Shown: positions 53,243 to 61,240 of the stretch, piece by piece
Position numbering within the stretch: position 1 is the stretch's first letter
Layout: each line of letters starts with the position of its first letter
Assembly: GCF_009861505.1 (NCBI RefSeq)
Contig: NZ_WTFT01000025.1
Location: forward strand, 73,451-137,450
Source: Pseudomonas izuensis
GTDB taxonomy: Bacteria; Pseudomonadota; Gammaproteobacteria; Pseudomonadales; Pseudomonadaceae
Direction of reading: 5' to 3'
Length of the DNA: 64,000 nucleotides
The notes under the pieces: generated by a model
Database searches by the model: none
Told to the model about the DNA's origin: nothing
Seen by the model: only the letters and a program-made list of their open reading frames with translations
Program-made: the position numbers and the translations under genes

Positions 53243-53249
53243 TCCCTTT

Positions 53250-54707
53250 TCACGCTGGCATGCTCACTGTTTTCAAACGGATGAACTCGTCCAGCCCTGG
53301 ACGTCCGCCTTCCTTGCCATAACCGGACAGGCCGATGCCGCCAAATGGTGCGCAGGCTGGAATATTGCGCGTGCCGTTAATATGCACATAGCCGGTTTTC
53401 AACGCCGCGGCCATGCGGTTGGCGCGGCCCAGGTCATGAGTCTGGACATAGCCGCCCAAGCCATAGCCGGTGGAGTTTGCAAGGGCAATGGCTTGCTCCT
53501 CCGTCTTGAAGCGCTGGATCACCAGCACCGGACCGAACACCTCCTGCTGGGAGATTTCGCTGGCTGGATCGACGTCCGCGAACACCGTGGGTCGCAGGTA
53601 GTAGCCGTTGGCGTACTCGCCGCCAAGCCGCTCGCCACCCAGCACCAGGCGCCCGGCACCACTGCGCTTGGCCCGTTCCACCATGCCGAGGATGCGTGTG
53701 CAGGCATCCTCGTTGATTACCGGACCGACAATGGTGTTCGGGTCGAACGGATCGCCCAGCGGCAGGTGCCCGGCCACCGTCCTGACTGCCTCTACCATGG
53801 CGTCATAGATGCTGTCCTGCACCAGCAGCCGAGTCGGTAGTTCACAACCCTGACCACTGAGCAGGCCAACACTCCAAAATGCCGCCATCTGCGCCACGGA
53901 CACGACGTCCGCATCCTCGAAAACGATGTTGGCGGACTTGCCACCCAGCTCCAGTACAGCGGGCTTGAGCAGATCGGCACACTGGTGAAGGATTTTGCGC
54001 GCCGTCACCGGGCCGCCAGTGAAGGTCACCTTCTGCACGTCCGGATGGCCTATCAGGGCTTGCGCCGCCTCAGTGGAGCCCGGCAGCACGTTGATCACCC
54101 CCGGTGGAATCCCGGCCTGCAACGCGAGCTTGGCGAACAAATGGGCGACGAACGGCGTTTGCTCGGCAGGCTTGATCACCACGGTGTTGCCGGCGGCCAG
54201 CGCTGGAGCCACCTTCATGCCGAGAGAAATCAGCGGGCCGTTCCAGGTGATGATGATGCCGATCACCCCGTAAGGCTCGGGCCGGGTGTAGATGAGCTCC
54301 CCGGCTGGCGGCATGGATACTACCTGACCATCGATCTTGTCGGCCCAACCGGCGTAGTAGCGCGTCCACTCCGCGCCCAGACGCGGACCACCGGCGCCCA
54401 CCGTGATTGGCGTACCGCCTTCGATAGCGGCCAGGCGGATAAACTCATCGGTGTGTTTCTCGATAAGGTCGGCAAAACGGTTCAGTAACAACGCGCGCTG
54501 CTCCCCCGGAAAGCGCCGCCAGAGCTCGAAGGCCTGGCTGGCACATGCCACCGCCTGGTTAACCTCGGCCGGTCCGGCCAGAGGAATGTTGGCCTGGTGA
54601 TCACCGGTGGCCGGGTTGATATGGGCAAACACGCCACCACTGGCACTGCTCAACTCATGCTCGCCGATCAACAGGCTGCAGTCGGGTGGGGTACGGTCAT
54701 GGCTCAT
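53250..54707 (-). CDS. Aldehyde dehydrogenase (NAD-dependent, betaine/phenylacetaldehyde type)
   Basis: The 485-residue ALDH begins after AAGGAG. Signatures are IITWNGPLISLGMKVAPALAAGN, VTFTGGPVTARKIL, general-base Glu in LELGGKSANIVFEDAD and catalytic Cys in SGQGCELPTRLLV (slightly atypical, usual GQxC). It ends with GGIGLSGYGKEGG. It provides a second aldehyde oxidation route beside the class 3 ALDH at 45.3 kb and forms a two-gene minus-strand operon with the SDR upstream. Confidence 0.95.
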   Translation of the reverse strand: MSHDRTPPDCSLLIGEHELSSASGGVFAHINPATGDHQANIPLAGPAEVNQAVACASQAFELWRRFPGEQRALLLNRFADLIEKHTDEFIRLAAIEGGTPITVGAGGPRLGAEWTRYYAGWADKIDGQVVSMPPAGELIYTRPEPYGVIGIIITWNGPLISLGMKVAPALAAGNTVVIKPAEQTPFVAHLFAKLALQAGIPPGVINVLPGSTEAAQALIGHPDVQKVTFTGGPVTARKILHQCADLLKPAVLELGGKSANIVFEDADVVSVAQMAAFWSVGLLSGQGCELPTRLLVQDSIYDAMVEAVRTVAGHLPLGDPFDPNTIVGPVINEDACTRILGMVERAKRSGAGRLVLGGERLGGEYANGYYLRPTVFADVDPASEISQQEVFGPVLVIQRFKTEEQAIALANSTGYGLGGYVQTHDLGRANRMAAALKTGYVHINGTRNIPACAPFGGIGLSGYGKEGGRPGLDEFIRLKTVSMPA

Positions 54708-54730
54708 CTTGTTGTACTCCTTAGCTGGGG

Positions 54731-55483
54731 TCAGAGGCGAATCTGCTGGCCGTCATCGACCGCGATGATCTGCCCGCGCACGTAACTGGCCGCATCCGAC
54801 AGCAGAAACAGTCCAACCTGGGCGATGAGGTCCGGCGTGGCCACGCGCTCGGTAGGACGACCGAGCATTTGTCCCCAATGGGCCATCTGCTCCACGCTCA
54901 TCAACGGCTGCATGCCCTCGGTGGCAACCGTACCGGGAGCGACAGCATTGACGCGGATATTGTCCTTGGCCAACTCGCGCGCCAGGTTGATGGTCAGCCC
55001 GTTGACCCCCAGCTTGGTCAGCGAATAGACGCCGGTAGCCTGGTAGGCGCCAATCGAGGACACATTGACAATCGCACCGCCGCCACGCCTACGCATCGCT
55101 GGCACCGCAGCACGGGCCATCCATAGCTGCCCGTTAAGCATGACCTCGGTGATTTGTCGGTACTTTTCCACGGGAATGTCGATCAGCGAGGGGAAGGCTG
55201 CCGCCGACAACAGGCCGGCATTGTTGACCAGGTAATCGATGCCGCCAAAACGCTCTTCAGCAGACTTCACACAGGCCTCGCAGGAAGCCAGGTCACCCAC
55301 GTCAGTACGCACCGCCAGCAACTGATCCTTGAAACCCAGCTCGTCGACAGCCTTTTGTGCCTGATCCAGGTTGATATCGGCGATCACCACACACGCACCC
55401 TGCTCCACCAGCAAACGAACATACTCACGCCCCATGCCCTGGGCACCACCGGTAACGATCGCCACCTTGTTATCGAAACTCAT
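54731..55483 (-). CDS. Short-chain dehydrogenase/reductase
   Basis: The ATG at 55483 with AAGGAG gives MSFDNKVAIVTGGAQGMGREY and 250 residues. SDR motifs: TGGAQGMG, NNAGLLS, Ser in NVSSIGAYQATG and YSLTK (Y-x3-K); the Asp in VVIADINLDQ after beta2 indicates NAD. It is probably a hydroxysteroid/terpenoid-type alcohol dehydrogenase or 3-oxoacyl reductase. It lies upstream of the ALDH by 23 bases and is controlled from an operator-containing region divergent from a TetR gene. Confidence 0.92.
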   Translation of the reverse strand: MSFDNKVAIVTGGAQGMGREYVRLLVEQGACVVIADINLDQAQKAVDELGFKDQLLAVRTDVGDLASCEACVKSAEERFGGIDYLVNNAGLLSAAAFPSLIDIPVEKYRQITEVMLNGQLWMARAAVPAMRRRGGGAIVNVSSIGAYQATGVYSLTKLGVNGLTINLARELAKDNIRVNAVAPGTVATEGMQPLMSVEQMAHWGQMLGRPTERVATPDLIAQVGLFLLSDAASYVRGQIIAVDDGQQIRL

Positions 55484-55558
55484 GTGCTGGCACTCCTTCT
55501 TATTGTTATCGCTTGTTAATGCGCCGCGCATGACGGACGGCAGACTCGCCATGGCAAA

Positions 55559-55572
55559 TTCATATAGATGAT
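55559..55572 (-). promoter_or_regulatory. Cluster operator before the SDR-ALDH operon
   Basis: TTCATATAGATGAT matches 9 of 10 positions; a weaker copy offset by 9 bases follows at 55568-55581. On the minus strand TTGTAT, 18 bases and TATCAT form a possible promoter ending on the site. Confidence 0.5.
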
Positions 55573-55637
55573 ACGCATGAATATTTTTGAAATACAAACC
55601 GTATCTGCAGTCACAAGGAATCCGCGAATAAATATAA

Positions 55638-55684
55638 ATCATATTAATTATTTACTTGACGAGCGACAGAACCCTAAATACGAT
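55638..55684 (+). promoter_or_regulatory. Cluster operator and sigma-70 promoter of the divergent TetR gene
   Basis: ATCATATTAATTAT (55638-55651, 9/10, identical to the site at 41983) is followed by TTGACG (55656-55661), 17 bases and TACGAT (55679-55684), the clearest promoter in the window. The operator lies immediately upstream of the -35. Confidence 0.6.
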
Positions 55685-55740
55685 CAAAACTCAGATACGT
55701 CATGTATTTCAAAATCGCAATGAACACAAGGGAGAATGCC

Positions 55741-56361
55741 TTGGCCAGAATCACCCGGCAGGAAAGCCAGGACATAACCCGGCAATGTCTGCGCACCGCG
55801 GCGCGTGGTGAGTTCGCCCAGTACGGTGTCGCCGGTGCATCGATCGATCGCATCACAGAGGCTGCCGGATACTCACGCGGCGCGTTCTACTCCAACTACT
55901 CCAGCAAGAGCGAACTGGCTTTGGAGCTATTGAGCGAAAACAACTCCCTGGCCATCGCCCAGTGGCGCGCGCTGATCGACGAATCCCTGGATCCCGCCAC
56001 ACTGTTGCAGCATCTGGAAAAACAATTCGACCTGGACGCCAGCCAGCGCCATTGGTGGTTGCTCGCCGTAGAACTACGCCTGGAGGCCGAGCGGTCACCG
56101 GAGTTCGGCAAACGCTTTGAAACCGTCAATGGCGAGATCAGGCAACAGTTGCTGGAGATGATCCGTAGCCTGTGCCGCGCCACCGGCTGCGAAGCCAGCG
56201 TCGACCCGGATTACATCACCTTCGTTGTCCACACCTTCACCCATGGCCTGCAGTTTGAGCGCGGCACCTCACCGGATCGCTTCGGCAGCCCCGGAAAACT
56301 ATTTATCCGACTGGTCTACGACCTGCTAGGTCGTCCCGCTGGTTTCAAGCTGTCCCGATAG
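55741..56361 (+). CDS. TetR-family transcriptional regulator, divergent from SDR-ALDH
   Basis: I favour the TTG at 55741, which has GGGAG six bases upstream, giving 206 residues (MARITRQESQDITRQ); ATG codons at 55702 and 55720 lack ribosome sites. The HTH is ASIDRITEAAGYSRGAFYSNYSSKSELALELL, a strong TetR match. Its own promoter carries the operator and a second site faces the SDR operon, the usual layout of an autoregulated TetR repressor. This makes it the leading candidate for the regulator of the recurrent motif. Confidence 0.9.
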   Translation: MARITRQESQDITRQCLRTAARGEFAQYGVAGASIDRITEAAGYSRGAFYSNYSSKSELALELLSENNSLAIAQWRALIDESLDPATLLQHLEKQFDLDASQRHWWLLAVELRLEAERSPEFGKRFETVNGEIRQQLLEMIRSLCRATGCEASVDPDYITFVVHTFTHGLQFERGTSPDRFGSPGKLFIRLVYDLLGRPAGFKLSR

Positions 56362-56509
56362 AGGATTTGGCCTAAAGAGGTGCGCGCAACGATTGTGGCG
56401 CGATTGGGTTTAAGCGGCAGCGACTACGACGAGCAAACAAAGTCGATCCTTGTGGTCGCCACCGAAGAAGGTACTGAAGTCAAAACAGATCCTTGTTACC
56501 GAGGACACC

Positions 56510-56950
56510 TCATCCGAGCTTTCCGCAGAAGAGATCGTGGCCTCCATCGGCTGGGCTTCCTCGCACAACCAATGCATAGCCACCGGAACGAAGCGTGTCA
56601 TATGCCACCGGTACGCTCTTTCCGAGATGGATGCCCGGCCCAGGCCGGTAATAATCCGTGTTCACACTTTGGTTAAGCTCATAGACAGGCTTTCCTCCAA
56701 GACTGCTACAGCTTCCCGAATACACATACATGTATAAGTGCGCAGGGTATGTAGCCTGGATGGGTACACCACTGACAAAGAGCCAAAGATCCGTTTGACT
56801 CCCCATCGGGGTGAGAGTGACTTCAGCGATACGCCCGGAATTGCTCATAGTCGCGTTCAGGGGAACTGAGGTGATTTGCTGCGGTGAAGTTGCACATCCG
56901 GACATCGATCCGATCGCTACTACCAGCGCCAGCGAAGAAACGATTTTCAT
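56510..56950 (-). CDS. Small secreted lipoprotein of unknown function
   Basis: The ATG at 56950, with GAGAGG upstream, begins a lipoprotein signal (MKIVSSLALVVAIGSMSGCATS; lipobox S-G-C with Cys19) and gives 146 residues. The mature part is beta-rich with VTLTPMGSQTDLWLFVSG, Cys residues in SGSCSSLGG and DLFCGKLG that may form a disulphide, and no family I can name. It is alone on the minus strand between a TetR and the LuxE/LuxC pair, and may not belong to the catabolic cluster. Confidence 0.75.
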   Translation of the reverse strand: MKIVSSLALVVAIGSMSGCATSPQQITSVPLNATMSNSGRIAEVTLTPMGSQTDLWLFVSGVPIQATYPAHLYMYVYSGSCSSLGGKPVYELNQSVNTDYYRPGPGIHLGKSVPVAYDTLRSGGYALVVRGSPADGGHDLFCGKLG

Positions 56951-57271
56951 CGTATACCTCTCGATTTGTAAGGACACGTTGAAGTGGTCCCCCTTATGAA
57001 TTCTAGACCTCCCGGTAAAGCGGGCATTTCTTCGGATAGTCGGTCGAAAAGTTTTGGCAAAAATGCGCAGTATTTACAGCTTGAGTGCACGGGTAGGCCT
57101 GCCGAATTCCTGCACAACACGGAGCCATTTCCGAACCTCACTCCAACAATCATATAAAAAATATTACTAATCAATGATGTATCAATCATATGTCGTATAT
57201 CCAATCCGGAGATGCAGAGTTTTTTGCGCCCATATACTCGACGTCTCACCTCAATGTGACAGGGAGTGGAT
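56951..57271. other. Intergenic control region between lipoprotein and LuxE-like genes
   Basis: About 320 bases without a gene. The left half shows nothing recognisable beyond the lipoprotein leader; the right half is AT-rich and holds the operator sites described next. Confidence 0.5.
57149..57189. promoter_or_regulatory. Operator sites upstream of the LuxE/LuxC-like operon
   Basis: ATCATATAAAAAAT (57149-57162) matches 9 of 10 cluster-operator positions. Close by, ATGAT-GTATCA-ATCAT (57174-57189) is an inverted repeat with a 6-base centre, so it may be a variant or a site for another regulator. Confidence 0.45.
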
Positions 57272-58684
57272 ATGACAATTACAAAAAACATCCAGTGGCT
57301 ATTAACCGATCCGCCAATGCTCGTCGACTACTGCCTGGAGGCCTGGGATCACCTACCTCGCGAGGAGGTAGACGCGCTGCAACTGGCAGGCCTGAAGCAA
57401 CGCTTCGCACAACTGCGCAATGCCATCCCTATGCTGAAGAAGCTCGCGGACGCAGAGAATGTGGACAGCATTGACAATTTCAACGATGTCGTCCCGCTAT
57501 TGTTCGACCACACCATTTACAAATCCTACCCACCATCACTGCTGGAAAATAATCGCTTCCAACACATCAACAAATGGCTGGCAAAACTCACACTCCACCC
57601 TGTCGAAGAGATCGATGTCTCACACTGCCAGAGCATTGATGAATGGTTGGAGGTGATGGACGCCGCCTTGCCGCAACTGCGCATTTCCCATTCGACCGGG
57701 ACTTCAGGCACCGTATCTTTCCTGCCGCACAGCCAGAGCGAAATCGACAAAAATGGCGCAATGAAGCAGATGAGCGTCTGGAACCTCGGCAGCCCGCTAC
57801 GCAGCGAACGCCCAGAACTGCATGTGGCCTACCCGTTTTTCCGCTCAGGATGTTCGTCGCATTTGCGTGGCAACGATGGCATCGTCAAGCACCTCTTGCG
57901 CGGCGAAGAGTACTTTCACGCAGCCTATCCCACGAAAATGAGCTCCGATGTGCTCTACCTGTCTGCACGCATCAGGGGAGCCCAAGCCAAAGGCACCCTG
58001 GACCGGTTGAAGGTGAACCCAGCAATACTGGCACGCAAAGAGGAACATGACGCGCTGCAGGCGAAGATGCCCGCCCATCTCAAGCAATTCTTTCAGCATA
58101 TAGCGCAAGAATTGCGGGGTAAGCGCATTTACGTATGGGCCACTTGGAACCTGCTTCATAACATGGCAAAGGCCGGGCTGGAGACAGGCCTGGAGGGTGT
58201 GTTCTCCGCCGACTCCTATGTCAGCACAGGCGGAGGGACCAAGGGGTTGATACAACCAGCCGGCTGGCGCGAGGACGTGCTGCGATTCACCGGAGCAAAA
58301 GAATTGCACGAGCTCTATGCCATGAGTGAAGTACTGGCCACGCACATGCGCTGCGAGCACGGCCACTATCATCTTTCACACTTGGCGATCCCCTTTCAAC
58401 TCGACCCGCAAACAAGCGAACCGCTACCCCGACATGGTCGCATCACCGGGCGCGCGGCGTTCTTTGATCTGGGAGCCGACTCGCGTTGGGGCGGTTTCAT
58501 ATCCGGCGATGAGATCACCATCGAATGGGATCAGCACTGCACCTGCGGTCGCACCAGCCGGTACATTGTCGGTGAAGTGCAGCGTTACAGCGAAAAGAAT
58601 GGTGGTGACGACAAGATTACCTGTGCTGGCACAGAAAGCGCTCACCAGGAAGCGATGGACTTTCTAAACAACCTGGGAGAATGA
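57272..58684 (+). CDS. LuxE-like acyl-protein synthetase (adenylating)
   Basis: The ATG at 57272, five bases after AGGGAG, gives 470 residues; a GTG two codons earlier is less well spaced. The adenylation motif is S141-TGTSGT in ISHSTGTSGTVSFLPHS, and a late zinc-like CTCGRTSRY segment follows. LuxE proteins activate a carboxylic acid as acyl-AMP and transfer it to a Cys, working with LuxC. No luxAB genes are present, so bioluminescence is excluded. In this setting it may activate a pathway acid; it is the only adenylating enzyme in the window. The stop overlaps the LuxC-like start (ATGA). Confidence 0.85.
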   Translation: MTITKNIQWLLTDPPMLVDYCLEAWDHLPREEVDALQLAGLKQRFAQLRNAIPMLKKLADAENVDSIDNFNDVVPLLFDHTIYKSYPPSLLENNRFQHINKWLAKLTLHPVEEIDVSHCQSIDEWLEVMDAALPQLRISHSTGTSGTVSFLPHSQSEIDKNGAMKQMSVWNLGSPLRSERPELHVAYPFFRSGCSSHLRGNDGIVKHLLRGEEYFHAAYPTKMSSDVLYLSARIRGAQAKGTLDRLKVNPAILARKEEHDALQAKMPAHLKQFFQHIAQELRGKRIYVWATWNLLHNMAKAGLETGLEGVFSADSYVSTGGGTKGLIQPAGWREDVLRFTGAKELHELYAMSEVLATHMRCEHGHYHLSHLAIPFQLDPQTSEPLPRHGRITGRAAFFDLGADSRWGGFISGDEITIEWDQHCTCGRTSRYIVGEVQRYSEKNGGDDKITCAGTESAHQEAMDFLNNLGE

Positions 58685-60159
58685 TGATGCCGACACCCAT
58701 TGCACCAATGATCATCCGTGGCGAGATCATCACCGATCAATTGATCGAGATTGGCGGCCGAGGTGGAGACTTGCGCTTCCATACACCCGACGCAAATTGC
58801 TACCTTGATCGCCTACCACTCAGTGACCCAGCCAGATTGGCAGATCTGTACCAGTTGCATTTTGCAGACATCCTTGACTACACCGACGAGTTGGCTGGAC
58901 AACTCGATTTCTCTCGAAATCACCACCTGCAGGAAGCCTGCGAGCTGTCCTACGCCACCGCGCCGACCACTCCGCCCCTGGTCAAGGCGCAGTATATGAG
59001 CCTGGCGCGCATGCTCGACCGTCAGTCCATCCATGAAGCCGCCGAACAAGCCATCGGCATTGATCACCTAGAAGGGTGGGTACGCAAAACACTGCACGAC
59101 GGCCGTGACGTGGAAATCCGCTGCTTCGGCGCGCGCACGCTACACATCGTTGCCGGCAATTCGCCGGGATTATCGTTGCTGAGCATTGTGCGCAACATGA
59201 TCCTGCGCAGCGATGCGCTGATCAAAGCGCCATCCAATGACCCGTTCACGGCCACAGCCATTGCCCGCACCATGATTGACATGGCGCCAGACCATCCCCT
59301 GACCCGACATCTGAGCGTCGCCTATTGGCGTGGCGGTGATCAGGCACTTGAAGCGAAACTTTACCGACCGCAGCATTTCGAGAAGATCGTAGCCTGGGGT
59401 GGATTCGCTTCGATCAAGCATGTCAGCCAATACATCCAGCCCGGCCTTGAGCTGATTTCTCTCGACCCCAAACGCAGTGTTAGCATCCTTGGTGCTGAGA
59501 CATTTGGTAGTCCTGAACGAATGCGCGAGGCAGCACTTCGCTTGGCTTGCGATATCGGCGCACATAACCAACAAGGGTGCGTGAACGCTCGTGTGGTATA
59601 TGCAGTTTCCGGTACCGACGAGTCAGGCTTGGATCAACTCAATCTGTTTGGCGAGTACGTATACGACGCGCTGCTAACCCTGCCCAATAGCATCAGCACT
59701 CGCCCCAAGCGCTATGATCCGGAGTTAGCCGCGCACCTACGCGCACTGCGTCTGGAAGACGAATGGTACCGGGTAATCGGTGGTGAGGATGGCGAAGGAG
59801 CTGTAATCGTTTCGCAATTGCCTGACCCCGTGTCCTTCGCCGCAGCGCTCAACGACCGTACGGCCAACCTCGTTCCCGTGAATTCGTTGGATGAGGTCAT
59901 GAGCGTAGTAGACGCCTCCACCCAAACAGTCGGAATCTACCCAGAAAATCTCAAGGACGAACTAAAGGATCGCCTGCCACTGCACGGCGCCCAGCGCATT
60001 GTTTCACTTGGCTACGCTATCGCACTGAACTGGGCATTGCCGCAAGACTCCATCGAACCCTTGCGGCGAATGGGCAAGTGGATCGTCAATGAAATCTGCA
60101 CGCCCGCCCGAATACCCGGGCCTTGGCAGCGGCCCAACTTCGAACCAAAAACAGAGTAG
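58681..60159 (+). CDS. LuxC-like acyl-CoA/acyl-enzyme reductase
   Basis: The 492-residue member of the LuxC family (ALDH-like fold) has the cofactor segment LHIVAGNSPGLS (about 154-165), SDALIKAPSNDPF, and predicted active-site Cys300 in HNQQGCVNARVVY. With LuxE it would reduce an activated acid to an aldehyde using NADPH, or run the reverse reaction and make an acyl-CoA from an aldehyde. Direct coupling to the LuxE-like gene and an operator upstream tie it to the catabolic regulon. Confidence 0.88.
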   Translation: MMMPTPIAPMIIRGEIITDQLIEIGGRGGDLRFHTPDANCYLDRLPLSDPARLADLYQLHFADILDYTDELAGQLDFSRNHHLQEACELSYATAPTTPPLVKAQYMSLARMLDRQSIHEAAEQAIGIDHLEGWVRKTLHDGRDVEIRCFGARTLHIVAGNSPGLSLLSIVRNMILRSDALIKAPSNDPFTATAIARTMIDMAPDHPLTRHLSVAYWRGGDQALEAKLYRPQHFEKIVAWGGFASIKHVSQYIQPGLELISLDPKRSVSILGAETFGSPERMREAALRLACDIGAHNQQGCVNARVVYAVSGTDESGLDQLNLFGEYVYDALLTLPNSISTRPKRYDPELAAHLRALRLEDEWYRVIGGEDGEGAVIVSQLPDPVSFAAALNDRTANLVPVNSLDEVMSVVDASTQTVGIYPENLKDELKDRLPLHGAQRIVSLGYAIALNWALPQDSIEPLRRMGKWIVNEICTPARIPGPWQRPNFEPKTE

Positions 60160-60327
60160 AACTGGAAACGCTGCTGCGAAATCGGGTAGCTCACCGAGGA
60201 ACTGCACAGAATCGCCCGTGTGCTTGCATTCGACCTTACCCGTCAATTGTGTCGGATTTGACCATGACGTTTCGGGGCTTGAGTGACCCAAAGCTGACGG
60301 TGGTGACAGTCAGAAATCGAGCAAAAG

Positions 60328-60379
60328 CGGTCTCTTAGTCGGAGCTAACAGTCCTGCCGGAAGCAGGTCTGTTAGACCG
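60328..60379. repeat. Large imperfect palindrome between LuxC-like and TIR genes
   Basis: CTAACAG-T-CCTGC (60345-60357) pairs with GCAGG-T-CTGTTAG (60363-60375) around CGGAA, and CGGT at 60328 pairs with ACCG at 60376. On the minus strand CTTTTGC follows, so it could end the TIR transcript. The surrounding 280 bases contain no gene and may include remnants of a mobile element that I cannot identify. Confidence 0.5.
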
Positions 60380-60438
60380 TAGAGGATATAGCGTACGAAC
60401 AGCCGCATCTGAATGGCCAAAACTGTGTGGGCAAAGAG

Positions 60439-61146
60439 CTAGAGCGCTACCAGTTCGGCGATTTTTGCCGCAACCACCGCCATTGAATCTTCTGCAGTGT
60501 CCAGGCCGCTTCGGGAGGCGAGCAAAGGACTTACATTGCGGAGAGCTTCATACGTCGTGTTGTGCACAATGGGAACGAGCTGGTTACCCGCCAGGAGTGC
60601 CGAAAGTTCTTTGTCAGCAACACTCTCTTTGGGAAGGCGCGTCAGCAGCGCGGGAGTAACCAGCACAAGCCCGATTCGCGAATTCGCTAAGCCCTTTGCG
60701 CGCATCATTGGAACACCGAGGCCTAGGTCCCTCTCGCTGAACCAAACTTTGACACCCGCCGCCACAAGTAACTCGTGCAGTTTTTTGGCTGGCCCGTGCC
60801 GATCGTTCCACGCGTGGCACAGGAAGACGTCACGAAGGTCAGGTTGCTCCGCTGCTCGCGTCTCAACGGTTTCGCGAATTGGAGTCAGGGACTGCACTTG
60901 GGCTGGTGAATACGATACGGATGAACCAGCTCTCGACCAGCGCGGCTTTGAACTGCTGCGGGACCCGCCACCACCGCCACCACTGTTGCCATAGCTACCT
61001 CCACTACCGACGGACGAGGAGTAGGACGAACCATAGCCCTCATAGCGGGAGCCACTGCGGGAACTGGTGCGATATCGGCATGCAGGGCAGGCAGCGGCCG
61101 CTGCCGCTGAGCTATGTCCACGTACTGGTGCTGTGCATCTAGACAT
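60439..61146 (-). CDS. TIR-domain protein with Cys/His N-terminus and Gly/Ser linker
   Basis: The protein has 235 residues and starts after AAGGA. Residues 1-23 contain C4-x6-H11-x8-C20-x2-C23, a possible zinc site. Residues 30-85 are a low-complexity Gly/Ser/Tyr linker. Residues about 104-232 form a TIR domain: DVFLCHAWNDRHGPAKKLHELL, VKVWFSERDLGLG, SRIGLVLVTPALL and the alphaC position V-x-x-K-E180-L that holds the catalytic Glu in NAD-cleaving TIRs such as SARM1. This suggests a NADase signalling or defence effector, though no partner gene is adjacent. It does not obviously belong to the catabolic cluster. Confidence 0.85.
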   Translation of the reverse strand: MSRCTAPVRGHSSAAAAAACPACRYRTSSRSGSRYEGYGSSYSSSVGSGGSYGNSGGGGGGSRSSSKPRWSRAGSSVSYSPAQVQSLTPIRETVETRAAEQPDLRDVFLCHAWNDRHGPAKKLHELLVAAGVKVWFSERDLGLGVPMMRAKGLANSRIGLVLVTPALLTRLPKESVADKELSALLAGNQLVPIVHNTTYEALRNVSPLLASRSGLDTAEDSMAVVAAKIAELVAL

Positions 61147-61240
61147 GTCGTAATCCTTTCATATAGGGAGCGACTAGCACTCAGGGCACAAAGCATGCCC
61201 TGGGGTCTGTTAATTGGACTGCAATTTCACCCGCACACGC

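Noticed and set aside
57272..60159. Bioluminescence (lux) operon
   Set aside because: Only LuxE- and LuxC-like genes are present; luxA, luxB, luxD and luxI/R are absent and the neighbours are catabolic.
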